Positions 36,950-45,310 of a stretch of 64,000 nucleotides of DNA are shown piece after piece. The stretch comes from Sorangium cellulosum So0157-2. GTDB taxonomy: Bacteria > Myxococcota_A > Polyangia > Polyangiales > Polyangiaceae. The stretch covers positions 13,744,501-13,808,500 of the forward strand of contig NC_021658.1 in NCBI RefSeq assembly GCF_000418325.1, written 5' to 3'. Each line of letters begins with the position of its first letter. Position 1 is the first letter of the stretch. A program made the translations under genes and the position numbers. The notes under the pieces are model-generated. The model had not been told where the DNA came from. It saw only the letters and a list, made by a program, of their open reading frames with translations, and searched no databases.

Positions 36950-38569
36950 ATGGGCTTCTGGAACAAGCTGAAGGCGATGCTCGGCTTGGGCGGGGCCGAG
37001 CAGGGCGAGCGAGCGCCGGACGGGACCGAGGCCGAACGGGCGGGCCGCGGAGGCGCTGGCGCCGCGCCGGCGCAGGCCAGGCGAGCGCAGGCCAGAGCGA
37101 CGGCGGCGTCCGCGAAGCCGCGCCCCGCGGACCCCTACGACGCCCGCGGGATCCTCGGCCTCTCCGAGGGCGAGCTGCGGCGGCGCGCGCTCGAGATCAA
37201 CCCGCACAGGACGGCCTGGATCGGCCGCGTGGACACGATCCCGCCGCAGAGCGACGAGCGCACCGCCCTCATCGATCGGGGCCTCATCCTGCGCGGCCTG
37301 CTCACCGAGGCGCAGATCGCCGAGATCCATCGCATCGGCGACCTGTGGCTCAAGCACCACGACGCCGTGCGGCTCGCCAGCGCCCTCGCTGCCCGCTCGG
37401 CCGACGAGGCGATCGCACAGCAAGAGCGCGAGAGGCTCGCCCGCAAGGAGGAGAAGCGACGCCAGAGCGAGGAGCGCAGGAAGCAGCGCGCCGAGGCGGT
37501 GGCGCGCCGGCGGGCCGAGGACATCATTTACCTCGGCCTGGACGTCTCGGCGGGCCTCGCGGACCGGCGCTCGCAGGTCGAGTCGCTCGCCGGGCGCGGG
37601 CTGCCCGTGCTGTCCACGCCGGCCGACGTGGCTCGCGCCCTCGACATCCCCGTCCCCCGCCTGCGCTGGCTCTGCTTCCATGGCGAGGCGGTCGAGCGGC
37701 CACATTATGTGTACTTCGAGGTCCCGAAGCGCTCGGGCGGGACGCGGCTGCTCGCGGCGCCGCACGCCTCCCTGGCCGCGGCGCAGGCGTGGATCCTGCG
37801 CGAGATCCTGGACAAGCTACCGGTCGAGGAGCCCGCGCACGGCTTCGTGAAGGGGCGCTCCACGGTCACCAACGCGCGCCCGCACGCGCGCCGCGACGTG
37901 GTCGTCAACCTCGACCTGTCCGAGTTCTTCCCGACCATCACGTTCCCGCGGGTGCGCGGCGTCTTCCATCGGCTCGGCTACTCCCCGGCGGTGGCCACGG
38001 TGCTCGCCCTGCTCTGCACCGAGGCGCCGCGGCGCGCGGTGGAGTACGACGGGCAGCGGCTCTGGGTCGCGGTCGGCGATCGCGCGCTGCCCCAGGGCGC
38101 CTGCACGAGCCCGGCGATCTCGAACCAGGTTGCGCGGAAGCTCGATCGGCGCCTCGCGGGCATGTGCGCCCGCGCGGGTTTCGTCTACACGCGCTACGCC
38201 GACGACCTCACCTTCTCGGCGCCCCCGGGCAAGCGCGGCGACATCGCGATGCTGCTCGCCCGCGTCCGTCACATCGTCATGGAGGAGGGCTTCGCCATCC
38301 ACCCGGAGAAGGGCCGCGTCCAGCGCGCGGGCGGGCGGCAGGTGGTGACCGGCGTCGTGGTCAACGACAGGCCCTCGGCGCCGCGCGAGGAGGTGCGCCG
38401 CCTGCGCGCGATCCTCCACGCGGCGAAGAAGACCGGCCTCGCCGCCCAGAATCGGCGCAACGTGCCGGATTTCGAGGCGCACCTGCGCGGCAGGATCGCG
38501 TACGTGCAGATGATCGACCGCGAGAAGGCCGCGCCGCTGCTGGCGGCGCTCGACGCGCTTACGGGTTGA
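36950..38569 (+). CDS. Retron reverse transcriptase
   Basis: A 539-residue RNA-directed DNA polymerase that makes msDNA from the RNA just upstream. Retron-specific motifs are present: NAxxH (Asn308-His312, in TNARPHARRD), the first catalytic Asp322 (VNLDLSEFF), LPQGACTSP, the active site YADD (Asp418, Asp419) and VTG (466-468). Residues 1-250 are an extension absent from short retron RTs; it contains an Arg/Glu-rich helix (153-190), and long extensions are known in myxobacterial Mx162-type RTs, where they help recognise the cognate RNA. The ATG at 36950 has GGAG/GAGG-like sequence upstream. The RT ends the operon; I see no further retron-associated gene downstream on this strand. Confidence 0.95.
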   Translation: MGFWNKLKAMLGLGGAEQGERAPDGTEAERAGRGGAGAAPAQARRAQARATAASAKPRPADPYDARGILGLSEGELRRRALEINPHRTAWIGRVDTIPPQSDERTALIDRGLILRGLLTEAQIAEIHRIGDLWLKHHDAVRLASALAARSADEAIAQQERERLARKEEKRRQSEERRKQRAEAVARRRAEDIIYLGLDVSAGLADRRSQVESLAGRGLPVLSTPADVARALDIPVPRLRWLCFHGEAVERPHYVYFEVPKRSGGTRLLAAPHASLAAAQAWILREILDKLPVEEPAHGFVKGRSTVTNARPHARRDVVVNLDLSEFFPTITFPRVRGVFHRLGYSPAVATVLALLCTEAPRRAVEYDGQRLWVAVGDRALPQGACTSPAISNQVARKLDRRLAGMCARAGFVYTRYADDLTFSAPPGKRGDIAMLLARVRHIVMEEGFAIHPEKGRVQRAGGRQVVTGVVVNDRPSAPREEVRRLRAILHAAKKTGLAAQNRRNVPDFEAHLRGRIAYVQMIDREKAAPLLAALDALTG

Positions 38570-38618
38570 GGCCGGGGGCGGCGGCACCGAGGCCGCGTAC
38601 CGAGGCCGCAACGCGCAC

Positions 38619-38674
38619 AAAAAAAAAGAGCGCCCGTCCGACGGTTGGGGGGGGAAACCGTCCCTCAGGCGCTC
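38619..38674 (-). terminator. Intrinsic terminator (minus strand)
   Basis: Read on the minus strand, GAGCGCC...GGCGCTC (7 pairs, 38628-38634/38668-38674) encloses an inner 7-pair stem (38640-38646/38656-38662) and is followed by nine T residues (A-run at 38619-38627 on the plus strand). This is one of very few T-runs in the window. It would stop transcripts coming leftward from 38939-39400 or from an RNA starting in between, and shields the retron operon from antisense transcription. Confidence 0.75.
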
Positions 38675-38938
38675 GACGTCCTGTAGAAGCAGGAGCTGGG
38701 CCAGGGGCTTCCTGACGAGACATCGTGAGTTTGCGTAGGTTTCTTGGGGCTTCGGCTTTCGTTTTGGCCGGGGCGGGTTTCGTCGGTGAAGTCTGGCCGC
38801 GCCCGCTCGCTCGAAGTGGCTGCCCGGTGGCGCCGCCGTGGAACCTCTGCCTGGTGGCCGCAGCGGAGCTTCTGGGTGGCGGCGCTGCTGGCCCTCTTCT
38901 GCCACGGCGCCGCTCGCCTGGGCGCCTCGCGCCGGGGG
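38675..38938 (-). other. Untranslated interval before the terminator, possible small RNA
   Basis: 264 bases lie between the minus-strand gene at 38939 and the terminator. No frame shows coding bias. Its middle (about 38700-38770) is lower in GC and holds several short T- and A-rich stretches. Either the upstream gene has a long 3' untranslated region or a separate small RNA ends at the terminator. No RNA family is recognised. Confidence 0.35.
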
Positions 38939-39400
38939 CTAGGCCGGGCGGTGGGGGGTGCCGGCGACGGCCCCCACGCGGCGCGTCTTTGCCACGCGCC
39001 GCGCCTGCTGCCGGATGTGCTCCACGGCCTTCTCGAAGAACGGCTCGGGGGTGGCCTTGCTGACGGTGATCTGCTCGCCGCCGACGAGGACGACGAGGAG
39101 GCCCCGGTCGGTCCTGCCCACCGCGAAGAAGTCGACGGTGAACGGCAGCTCTTCCTCGACGGTGAGCGACAGCTGGCACTTCAACACCTCGCCGACGCCG
39201 GGATGATTCTCGACGACGAACCGCTGCAGCAGCCCGTTGGCGTGGACATCGCCGGCGATCCGGTTGAGCGCCCACTTGTCCCGCGGCCAGGCCATGTGGT
39301 CCCGCAGCTCGTATATCCAGTGCAGGAGCTCCTCCGCGACCTGGCCGATCGCCGCCTTCGACGCCTCATAGGACAGCTTGATCTGCTCGTATTTCGTCAT
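38939..39400 (-). CDS. Hypothetical protein
   Basis: A 153-residue soluble protein with good coding bias; GGAG lies 6 bases before the ATG. The N-terminal half is helical (YEASKAAIGQVAEELLHWIYEL), the central part beta-rich (CQLSLTVEEELPFTVDFFAVG, RGLLVVLVGGEQITVSK), and the C-terminus basic. I do not recognise a family. It is on the strand opposite the retron and ends about 370 bases from it, so it is probably not part of that system. Confidence 0.65.
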   Translation of the reverse strand: MTKYEQIKLSYEASKAAIGQVAEELLHWIYELRDHMAWPRDKWALNRIAGDVHANGLLQRFVVENHPGVGEVLKCQLSLTVEEELPFTVDFFAVGRTDRGLLVVLVGGEQITVSKATPEPFFEKAVEHIRQQARRVAKTRRVGAVAGTPHRPA

Positions 39401-39436
39401 CGGGACTCCGTCGCACGCCGGCGCGCTCCCTCGAGG

Positions 39437-39937
39437 CTACCAGAACGTCGCGCCCCGCCGCACGCAGATCGGGGCGGTGGGCCCCGCCGGCGCGGCATGC
39501 TCCGAGGGCGCGGCTCGCGGCGCTCGGCGGTCGTCGAGGCGCGGCGCCCGGGGCGGCGCCGGAGCCCGCTCGCCGTCCACACCGGCGGCTCCACGCCCAC
39601 GGGGGCAGCGCGGGCGGTTCGCCCACGCCTCGCCCGCCGGGTTGCGCACCGCTCTGTGCTCGAGGCCGCCGGGTTGCTCCAGCACGACGTGCGGGCGAGC
39701 GCGTCGACCGCATCGAGCGGCCGGCGTGGAGATCGTCTCCGACCGAAACCCCCTCATCGCGGGGTTCTTCCTCCAGCGAAACCGGCCTGGCAGCGCATCG
39801 CCGATGCACTTGATGTCGTAGTATTCCGCGACCCCGTCAGGGTCGTTTCGAGAGCGCCAGATGAGCCGGATGTCGCCGCCGTGGAGCTTCACGTAGGTGA
39901 TAGAGCCGGAGTTCGAGTCGTGCCGGACACCCTCCAT
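39437..39937 (-). CDS. Doubtful hypothetical protein or gene remnant
   Basis: The first 75 codons after the ATG at 39937 look like a real protein (ITYVKLHGGDIRLIWRSR, VAEYYDIKCIGDALPGRF) with normal codon use. The following 90 codons turn into Arg/Pro/Ala-rich sequence typical of out-of-frame GC-rich DNA. This suggests either a short genuine protein that has lost its original end by frameshift, or a chance frame. The remaining sequence between 39401 and 40000 shows nothing else. Confidence 0.35.
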   Translation of the reverse strand: MEGVRHDSNSGSITYVKLHGGDIRLIWRSRNDPDGVAEYYDIKCIGDALPGRFRWRKNPAMRGFRSETISTPAARCGRRARPHVVLEQPGGLEHRAVRNPAGEAWANRPRCPRGRGAAGVDGERAPAPPRAPRLDDRRAPRAAPSEHAAPAGPTAPICVRRGATFW

Positions 39938-39999
39938 CGAGCGCAAGTGATGCAGCCCGTGCCCGGTCCCGAGGCGCTCTCTCGCCGCGGGCCGCGCCC

Positions 40000-40728
40000 T
40001 CAGGCATATTGCTGCAGCAGCGCCCCGCGCATCGGGTTGTCGCACGCGCTCACGGCCGCGCGGACGGCGTCCCGGTCGACCGGCACCCGGTGCAGGCTGA
40101 CGCTCACGGCGCCGCCGCGCGCCTCCACGATCGCGTACTCGGCGTGGTGCAGCAGCGTCGGCGGCCCGCCGTTCGCGTACTCCTTGAACGGGAGCCCGAC
40201 GCTCCCCGGGTTCACGAGGAGCGCGCCGCGGTGCTGGCGGAGCATCTGGAGGTGCGTGTGCCCCCCGGCCATCACCGTCGCCGCGTGGCCGTCGAGGCGG
40301 CGATCCAGCTCCTCGGCCGGCGTGCTCGAGAGGAGATCCTCCATGTGAGACCGGGGCGAGCCGTGAAACAGGAGGAGCGTCGCGCGGTCGTCGAGCGGGA
40401 TCGTGAGGCGCGCCTGGAACGTGCGCAGGAAATCGAGGTCGTCCGCGGACAGCTGATCACGGCACCAGTCCACCGCGTCGATCACGATGGGCGCCTCGGT
40501 GTACGTGCGGATCAGCCCCGGATCCAGCATGAACTCATCGTGGTTGCCGAGGATGCACGGACACCCGAGCTCCCGCAGCATGTCCAGGATGGCCCGGGGC
40601 CGCGGCCCCAGCGTCGCGACGTCCCCGAGGCAGATCACCTGATCGACGCCGGCCGCCTGGATGCTGGCCAGCACGGCCCTGAGCGCCACTTCATTGCCGT
40701 GAATGTCGGATATCAGGGCGACGCGCAT
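40000..40728 (-). CDS. Calcineurin-like metallophosphoesterase
   Basis: A 242-residue enzyme of the YfcE/MJ0936 type. Metal-binding motifs are complete: Asp8 and His10 (SDIHGN), Asp36 (CLGDVA), Asn62-His63 (GNHDE), LLLFHGSPRSH, and the closing GGHTH. Such proteins bind two Mn or Fe ions and hydrolyse phosphodiesters; the natural substrate is often unknown. ATG at 40728 begins the first strand directly (MRVALISDIHGN); longer frames add Arg/Pro-rich noise. It is transcribed alone, with gene-free gaps on both sides. Confidence 0.9.
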   Translation of the reverse strand: MRVALISDIHGNEVALRAVLASIQAAGVDQVICLGDVATLGPRPRAILDMLRELGCPCILGNHDEFMLDPGLIRTYTEAPIVIDAVDWCRDQLSADDLDFLRTFQARLTIPLDDRATLLLFHGSPRSHMEDLLSSTPAEELDRRLDGHAATVMAGGHTHLQMLRQHRGALLVNPGSVGLPFKEYANGGPPTLLHHAEYAIVEARGGAVSVSLHRVPVDRDAVRAAVSACDNPMRGALLQQYA

Positions 40729-40995
40729 GGGAGGACCTCTTCGCGGGCGGCCGTCGGGGCGCTGGGGCGGCCCTCGGCGCCGCGGTGGTGCGGCGGTTGG
40801 TCGAGCGACAACCCGAAAGGCTAGACCATGTCCGGCGTCGCCTCCAGCCCCTCGCGGCCGCCCGCGCGAGGCCTGTGGTCCCGCGTGGCGATCTCGGCTC
40901 GGGTCGACGGAACCCGTCGACGTTTCGCGCACCGGGCGCGCTCGCGCGCCGGGCGAGAGGGCCGGCGCCGGCCGGCTCGCCCGCCCTTGACACCG

Positions 40996-42144
40996 TCACA
41001 AGAAGAGGGTCTTGGTGTCCGTGAGCACGATGACGAAGCGCGCGTCCGCCGCCGCGCCGCTCTCATCGAAGCAGGCGACGTAGGCCTGCGTCTCCGCCCC
41101 GTCACCGGACCAGCTGACGACCTTGCAGTGCTCCGAGCCGGTGCCGTAGGCGGTGACCTGCACGTTCGAGCCGGTCGCCGCCATGCCGGGGAGGTTGACG
41201 ACATAGCGGCCTGCGGACGTGCGGCCGGCGGTGATGTCGGTTGTGACGTCACCCACGTCGCCCGCGATGTAGCCTTTCTGATAGGAGAGGCTCGGCGTGT
41301 ACGCCGCGGCCGTGGCGTCGTGAGCCCAGGCGTAGCTGTACGACAGCGCGCCGTTGACCTGCGTCGCGCGGCCGAAGTTGAGGGTGAAACGCGCATCGGA
41401 CGGGGCGCCCGAGCTGTCGAAGCATCGCACGTAGACCACGGTGTCGTCTCCGGACTGCGCCCAGCTGCCGACCTTGCAGTGCTCGCTCCCCGGGCCGTAG
41501 GCCGTGACCTCCACCGTCCCGCCGGCCGCGGTCTGCGACGGCAGGGCGACGGCATAGCGACCCACGCCCTGGCGCTCGATCGTGTTGTTCTCGCCGCTCG
41601 AGTTGAACTGGTACGTCGGGTTCGGCGTGTACGCCGGCGCCGTCGGGTTGTCCGCCCAGACGTACGCTTCGTGCGAGGGCCCTGTGCCCGACTTGCGGAC
41701 ATACGCGATGCTGAAGAGGGTGTCGACCGGCGCGCCGGCGGCGGTGAAGCAATTGACGCGGACGTCGACGGCATCGCCGCTTGCGTTCCAGCCCTCGACC
41801 TTGCAGCGCTCGGAGCCCGGACCGTAGGCCGTGACCTGGACATTGCCGCCGGCATCCGCGCCGATGCCTGGAAACCGCACGCGATAGCGCCCGGTGCCGA
41901 GCTGCGTGACGGTGTTGTTCACGCCCTGCCCGAAGAGGTCTCCGGAGGAGCTCCGCGAGTAGCTCGAGCTCGCGGTGAACGAGCCCGTCGCCTGCTGCGC
42001 CCAGGCATACGCCCAGGTGCGAGAGATGAGCGCCTGCTGGGCGGAGTCCACCCCGCCCTCCTCGGTCCCATCGTGAGCTTCACCGCAACCTGCGCTCATG
42101 ATGCCAGCGACGAGCGAGCCCACGAGCAGAGCCTTGTTTTTCAT
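40996..42144 (-). CDS. Lipoprotein with three tandem beta-rich repeats
   Basis: A 382-residue lipoprotein (lipobox SAGC, Cys20). Residues 44-382 are three tandem repeats of about 110 residues. Each has WAYAWA/YVWADN/YAWAHD, GRYxVxxPG, VQVTAYGPGSExCKV, a W residue, then VxCFxxxGAPxDxxFxI. The same unit occurs in other actinobacterial and myxobacterial secreted proteins, but I know no function. Two cysteines per repeat (CKV and CF) could form a disulfide. GC is slightly lower than in its neighbours. Confidence 0.85.
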   Translation of the reverse strand: MKNKALLVGSLVAGIMSAGCGEAHDGTEEGGVDSAQQALISRTWAYAWAQQATGSFTASSSYSRSSSGDLFGQGVNNTVTQLGTGRYRVRFPGIGADAGGNVQVTAYGPGSERCKVEGWNASGDAVDVRVNCFTAAGAPVDTLFSIAYVRKSGTGPSHEAYVWADNPTAPAYTPNPTYQFNSSGENNTIERQGVGRYAVALPSQTAAGGTVEVTAYGPGSEHCKVGSWAQSGDDTVVYVRCFDSSGAPSDARFTLNFGRATQVNGALSYSYAWAHDATAAAYTPSLSYQKGYIAGDVGDVTTDITAGRTSAGRYVVNLPGMAATGSNVQVTAYGTGSEHCKVVSWSGDGAETQAYVACFDESGAAADARFVIVLTDTKTLFL

Positions 42145-42566
42145 GATCAGTCCCCTTCCTCGATTCCGATGTTGTCAGCGATCGTGGTGTGATCGCGGAA
42201 GGGCGACTGCAACGCGCATGCCGCGGGCGCCGCACGGCGAGACCCGCTCGGGCCAAGCCTCCTGTCCGGCGTCGCGAGGTGCGCTGATTGACGGCGATCT
42301 GGCCTTGAGCGTCAGGCCCGCGGCGTCGAGCGGTCCGGCTTGTCACGAGGGGGACCCGGCGGCGCTGTCGCGCGCGCGTGACAGCTCGCGTCGCGGCCGA
42401 GTGACACTGTCGTGGACCCGTTCCGCGGCGACCCGCCGCGGTGGCGCGCGGACTGCGAGGAGTCGCGCACGCGCACGAGCACGAGGGACGAGCACGGGAG
42501 ACGGGAGAGGAGAGACGAGAGACGGGAGACGGGAGACGTCTGCCTGAAGGCCGGGCGAAGGCTGCG
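42145..42566. other. Gene-free interval with purine-rich repeats
   Basis: About 420 bases between two minus-strand genes. At 42495-42538 a purine-rich series based on GGGAGAC/GGAGAGAC repeats six or so times. No frame has coding bias. The promoter of the three-repeat lipoprotein must lie close to 42145-42230, where the sequence is AT-richer, but no clear boxes are visible. Confidence 0.5.
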
Positions 42567-42956
42567 CTACGCTTTCGGCGTCCGGGGCGGCGTGAACTCC
42601 CAGACGAACTTCCCCTTGCCCTTGTTCTCATCCGCCGGCGTCAGGACGAGCCCCTCGATCGAGTCGACGACGCAGCTCGCCACCTCCTTCGAGGCGGTGG
42701 TGCCCTCCGGCTCGACGACGATGTCCACGAGGCGGCCGCTGTCCTCGAGCACGAGAAAGCTGACGGTGACCTTGCCCTCCGCGCCGGGATTCCGCGCGAG
42801 CTCCGCGTCGTAGCACGCCCGGATCTGCTCCTCTCTCGTCGCGAGCAGCGCGGCCGTGTCGTCTCGGTACATCTCCGGGCTCCGCAGCGCGAAGGAGCAC
42901 CCCGTGGACGCGCCCGATGAGGCCAGAACGACAACACCCAAGAGCCAATGCTTCAT
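42567..42956 (-). CDS. AgmX/PglI C-terminal-domain lipoprotein
   Basis: A 129-residue lipoprotein (GASTGC, Cys20). The body matches the small domain named after AgmX/PglI C-termini in myxobacteria: IRACYDAELARNPGAEGKVTVSFLVLEDSGRLVDI, then VASCVVDSIEGLVLTP. This domain is TonB-C-like in fold and appears in proteins linked to gliding and envelope complexes. It starts 51 bases after the OmpA-like lipoprotein and is probably cotranscribed. Confidence 0.8.
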   Translation of the reverse strand: MKHWLLGVVVLASSGASTGCSFALRSPEMYRDDTAALLATREEQIRACYDAELARNPGAEGKVTVSFLVLEDSGRLVDIVVEPEGTTASKEVASCVVDSIEGLVLTPADENKGKGKFVWEFTPPRTPKA

Positions 42957-43007
42957 GCGCGCCTCCTTGCCGGGAGCAGCGTTCGTGGATCGACCCCGGA
43001 TCAGCAT

Positions 43008-43646
43008 CTACTGCCCCTCCGCCGCGGGCTTCGCGGTGTCCTGCTCGACGATGTTGAACTCGACCCGGCGGTTCTTCTCACGCCCCTCCTCCGTCTCGTT
43101 GTCCGCGAGGGGCTTGGTCTCGCCGAAGCCCTTGGCGGTGAGCATGCCCTGAGGGATCCCGTGCTGGACGAGGTACTCCATCACCGCCTTCGCGCGGCGA
43201 TCCGAGAGCTTCAGGTTGTGCTCGTCCGCGCCATCGGAGCTCGCGTGCCCCTCGATGGCGATCTTCTTGATGTGCGGGTGCTTCTTGATCGTGTCGACGA
43301 CCTCGTTGAGCAGGCTGTGCGACTCCGTCCGGATCACCGCCTTGTCGTGCTCGAAGAGGATCTTCTCGTTGATGACGATCTGCTTCTCCGTCACCTCCAC
43401 GCGCTTCTTCTCGGGCGGAGGCGGGGGCGGGGGCGGCGGGGGCGTGCCCGCGATGGCGAACGCCCGCCCCCCTTCGAACGCGGTGACGCCGCCGCAGGCC
43501 GCCGAGCCGAGGCCCACGCCCACGAGCAAGGCAAGGGCGAGCCGAGGCCCGAGGCCCGCGGGGCGCCGCGACACGCGATGGGCGCCGGGCCAGGAGCGAG
43601 GGCGCGGATGGCGCCTCGCGCTTTGGTTGTCGGAGAGTTCGTTCAT
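43008..43646 (-). CDS. OmpA/Pal-like peptidoglycan-associated lipoprotein
   Basis: A 212-residue lipoprotein. The signal ends GSAAC (Cys about 51 after a long basic N-terminus). A Pro-rich spacer (ten consecutive Pro) leads to an OmpA C-terminal domain (about 85-200): ILFEHDKAVI, IEGHASSDGADEHNLKLSDRRA, GFGETKPLADNETEEGREKNRRVEF. The NxxLSxxRA and RRV motifs are those that bind diaminopimelate in peptidoglycan, so it links outer membrane and cell wall. ATG at 43646 is preferred to an upstream alternative start at 43673. Confidence 0.9.
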   Translation of the reverse strand: MNELSDNQSARRHPRPRSWPGAHRVSRRPAGLGPRLALALLVGVGLGSAACGGVTAFEGGRAFAIAGTPPPPPPPPPPEKKRVEVTEKQIVINEKILFEHDKAVIRTESHSLLNEVVDTIKKHPHIKKIAIEGHASSDGADEHNLKLSDRRAKAVMEYLVQHGIPQGMLTAKGFGETKPLADNETEEGREKNRRVEFNIVEQDTAKPAAEGQ

Positions 43647-43996
43647 GATCGAGACTCCAAGGGCCGCTGTCACGGGCCCAGGTCGCTGGGCGGCGCGCTC
43701 AGCGCGAGCACGACGAACACCCCGGATAGAGGTAGGGTCGGCTCGCGAGCGAGCTCCATGCCTCGCACCCTAGCCCAGATCAGGCGCGGCGAGCTAGCCC
43801 GGATTTTCACCGGAACGGCTCGCGCCGGCGCGCCACGCAATCGGCGTGCCATATGCATGACGGACGATTCATCGTCGCTTTTTCGACCGACGCGCCGATG
43901 AGATCCGCGCGCTCCGGCAGTCCATCCCCCGAGCCCGTCCCCGGGCAGCGCCCGCACCGGGCGAGGCCCATTCCCGATGACCCTGGAGACGTACCC
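43647..43996. other. Gene-free divergent interval
   Basis: 350 bases between the OmpA-like gene (leftward) and the DUF899 gene (rightward). Open frames present on either strand lack coding bias and start signals. No clear promoter pair or repeat. Confidence 0.45.
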
Positions 43997-44863
43997 ATGA
44001 CCCGGATCGAACTACCGCGCGTCGTCTCGCGCGCCGAGTGGCTGGAGGAGCGCAAGGCGCTGCTTACCCGCGAGAAGGAGCTGACACGAGCGCGCGACCA
44101 GCTCAACGCGGATCGCCGGCGCCTGCCGATGGTCGAGGTGACCGAGCCGTACGAGTTCTCGGGGCAGCACGGCAGGCTGCGCCTGCTCGACCTGTTCGAG
44201 GGCCGGCAGCAGCTCATCGTTTATCACTTCATGTGGCTGTTCGAGGACGGCAAACCCAAGGACCGCGGCTGCCCGAGCTGCTCGGGCTTCGCCGATCAGA
44301 TCTCGAAGGGCCACCTGCGGCACTGGCACCATGTCGACACCACGTTCGCGTTCATCTCGCGCGCCCCGTGGGAGAAGATCGCGCCGTTCAAGGCGCGCAT
44401 GGGCTGGCCCGTGCCCTGGTACTCGTCGGAAGGCAGCCGCTTCAACTACGACTACCACGTCACGCTCGACGAGTCGGTCGCGCCGGTGGAGTACAACTAC
44501 CGCACCCCCGCCGAGCACGAGCAGGCGCGCTCCGCGTACTATCTAAACGGCAAGCAGCCCTTCGACCTGCACGGGCTGAGCTGCTTCCTGCGCGACGGCG
44601 AGCGCGTGTACCACACCTACTCGACCTACGGGCGCGGCACGGAGTCGACGGGCGGCTCGTATTACTTCCTCGACCTGACCGCGCTCGGGCGCCAGGAGGA
44701 CTGGGAAGAGCCCAAGGGGCGGAGCGCCGGGCAGGGCGCCAAGGCCGGCGACGAGCGCATCCGCTACCCCGACGAGGAGGAGGACCTGTCCGACTCGAGC
44801 GGCGCGCGGCCCGCGCTCACCGCCCCCGAGGCCGACGACTGCTGCTCTCGGCTGCGGCGCTGA
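43997..44863 (+). CDS. DUF899 thioredoxin-like protein
   Basis: A 288-residue protein with all the hallmarks of DUF899: VVSRAEWLEERKALLTREKE, LTRARDQLNADRRRLP, QLIVYHFMW, GCPSCSGFAD, FAFISRAPWEKIAPFKARMGW and FNYDYHV. The fold is thioredoxin-like and CPSC may be redox active, but no reaction is established. The C-terminus is acidic and ends in a CC pair (DDCCSRLRR). ATG at 43997 with GGAG upstream starts exactly where family members start; a frame reaching 43853 adds Ser/Pro-rich noise. Confidence 0.9.
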   Translation: MTRIELPRVVSRAEWLEERKALLTREKELTRARDQLNADRRRLPMVEVTEPYEFSGQHGRLRLLDLFEGRQQLIVYHFMWLFEDGKPKDRGCPSCSGFADQISKGHLRHWHHVDTTFAFISRAPWEKIAPFKARMGWPVPWYSSEGSRFNYDYHVTLDESVAPVEYNYRTPAEHEQARSAYYLNGKQPFDLHGLSCFLRDGERVYHTYSTYGRGTESTGGSYYFLDLTALGRQEDWEEPKGRSAGQGAKAGDERIRYPDEEEDLSDSSGARPALTAPEADDCCSRLRR

Positions 44864-44881
44864 GCCGCGCCGGATGACCCC

Positions 44882-45265
44882 TCACCGCGCAGCGAGCCTC
44901 ACGTCCAGGTCCGGGTACTTGCGGGCGAGGTACTCCAGCGCCAGCGACGTGTGACAGCGCCGGACGTCGGGTTGGCGCGCCGTGGGGCAGTTGCAGCCGA
45001 GGAAGACGTCGCCCTGCCGGGCCTCCTGCGCCAGCGCGTCGAAGCGCGACGCTTGCTCCGCGAACCGCTCATCGAGCACCGCGATGTAGGCGGCGCGAAA
45101 CCGCTCGAAGCCCGCTTGCGACGGGTCGGACAGGAACGCTTCGACGATGTCCGGGGTGGGCCTCAGGACGTGCTCCGTGTGTTTGCGCGTATCGTACCGC
45201 TTGCCTTCTGGCAGCGGATCGCCGTCGCGACGGCGCCCGCGGACGATCTGGTAGCGTGCAATCAT
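44882..45265 (-). CDS. DUF488-like conserved hypothetical protein
   Basis: A 127-residue soluble protein. The C-terminal segment VFLGCNCPTARQPDVRRCHTSLALEYLA resembles the end of DUF488 proteins, where a Cys-rich loop and RCHR-like motif are conserved. The basic N-terminus (IVRGRRRDG, YDTRKHTEHV) is less usual. Convergent with the DUF899 gene (18 bases between stops). Function unknown. Confidence 0.65.
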   Translation of the reverse strand: MIARYQIVRGRRRDGDPLPEGKRYDTRKHTEHVLRPTPDIVEAFLSDPSQAGFERFRAAYIAVLDERFAEQASRFDALAQEARQGDVFLGCNCPTARQPDVRRCHTSLALEYLARKYPDLDVRLAAR

Positions 45266-45310
45266 GCGCCCGATCCTACGCTCGCATGCGCCGGACGGCC
45301 CGCTCGCGCT

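Noticed and set aside
38628..38674. Terminator for the plus-strand retron operon
   Set aside because: On the plus strand no T-run follows the hairpin; the A-run precedes it, so it works only for minus-strand transcripts.
43670..43957. Minus-strand 95-codon frame upstream of the OmpA-like gene
   Set aside because: Arg-rich, with no ribosome site and no coding bias; a chance frame in the divergent region.
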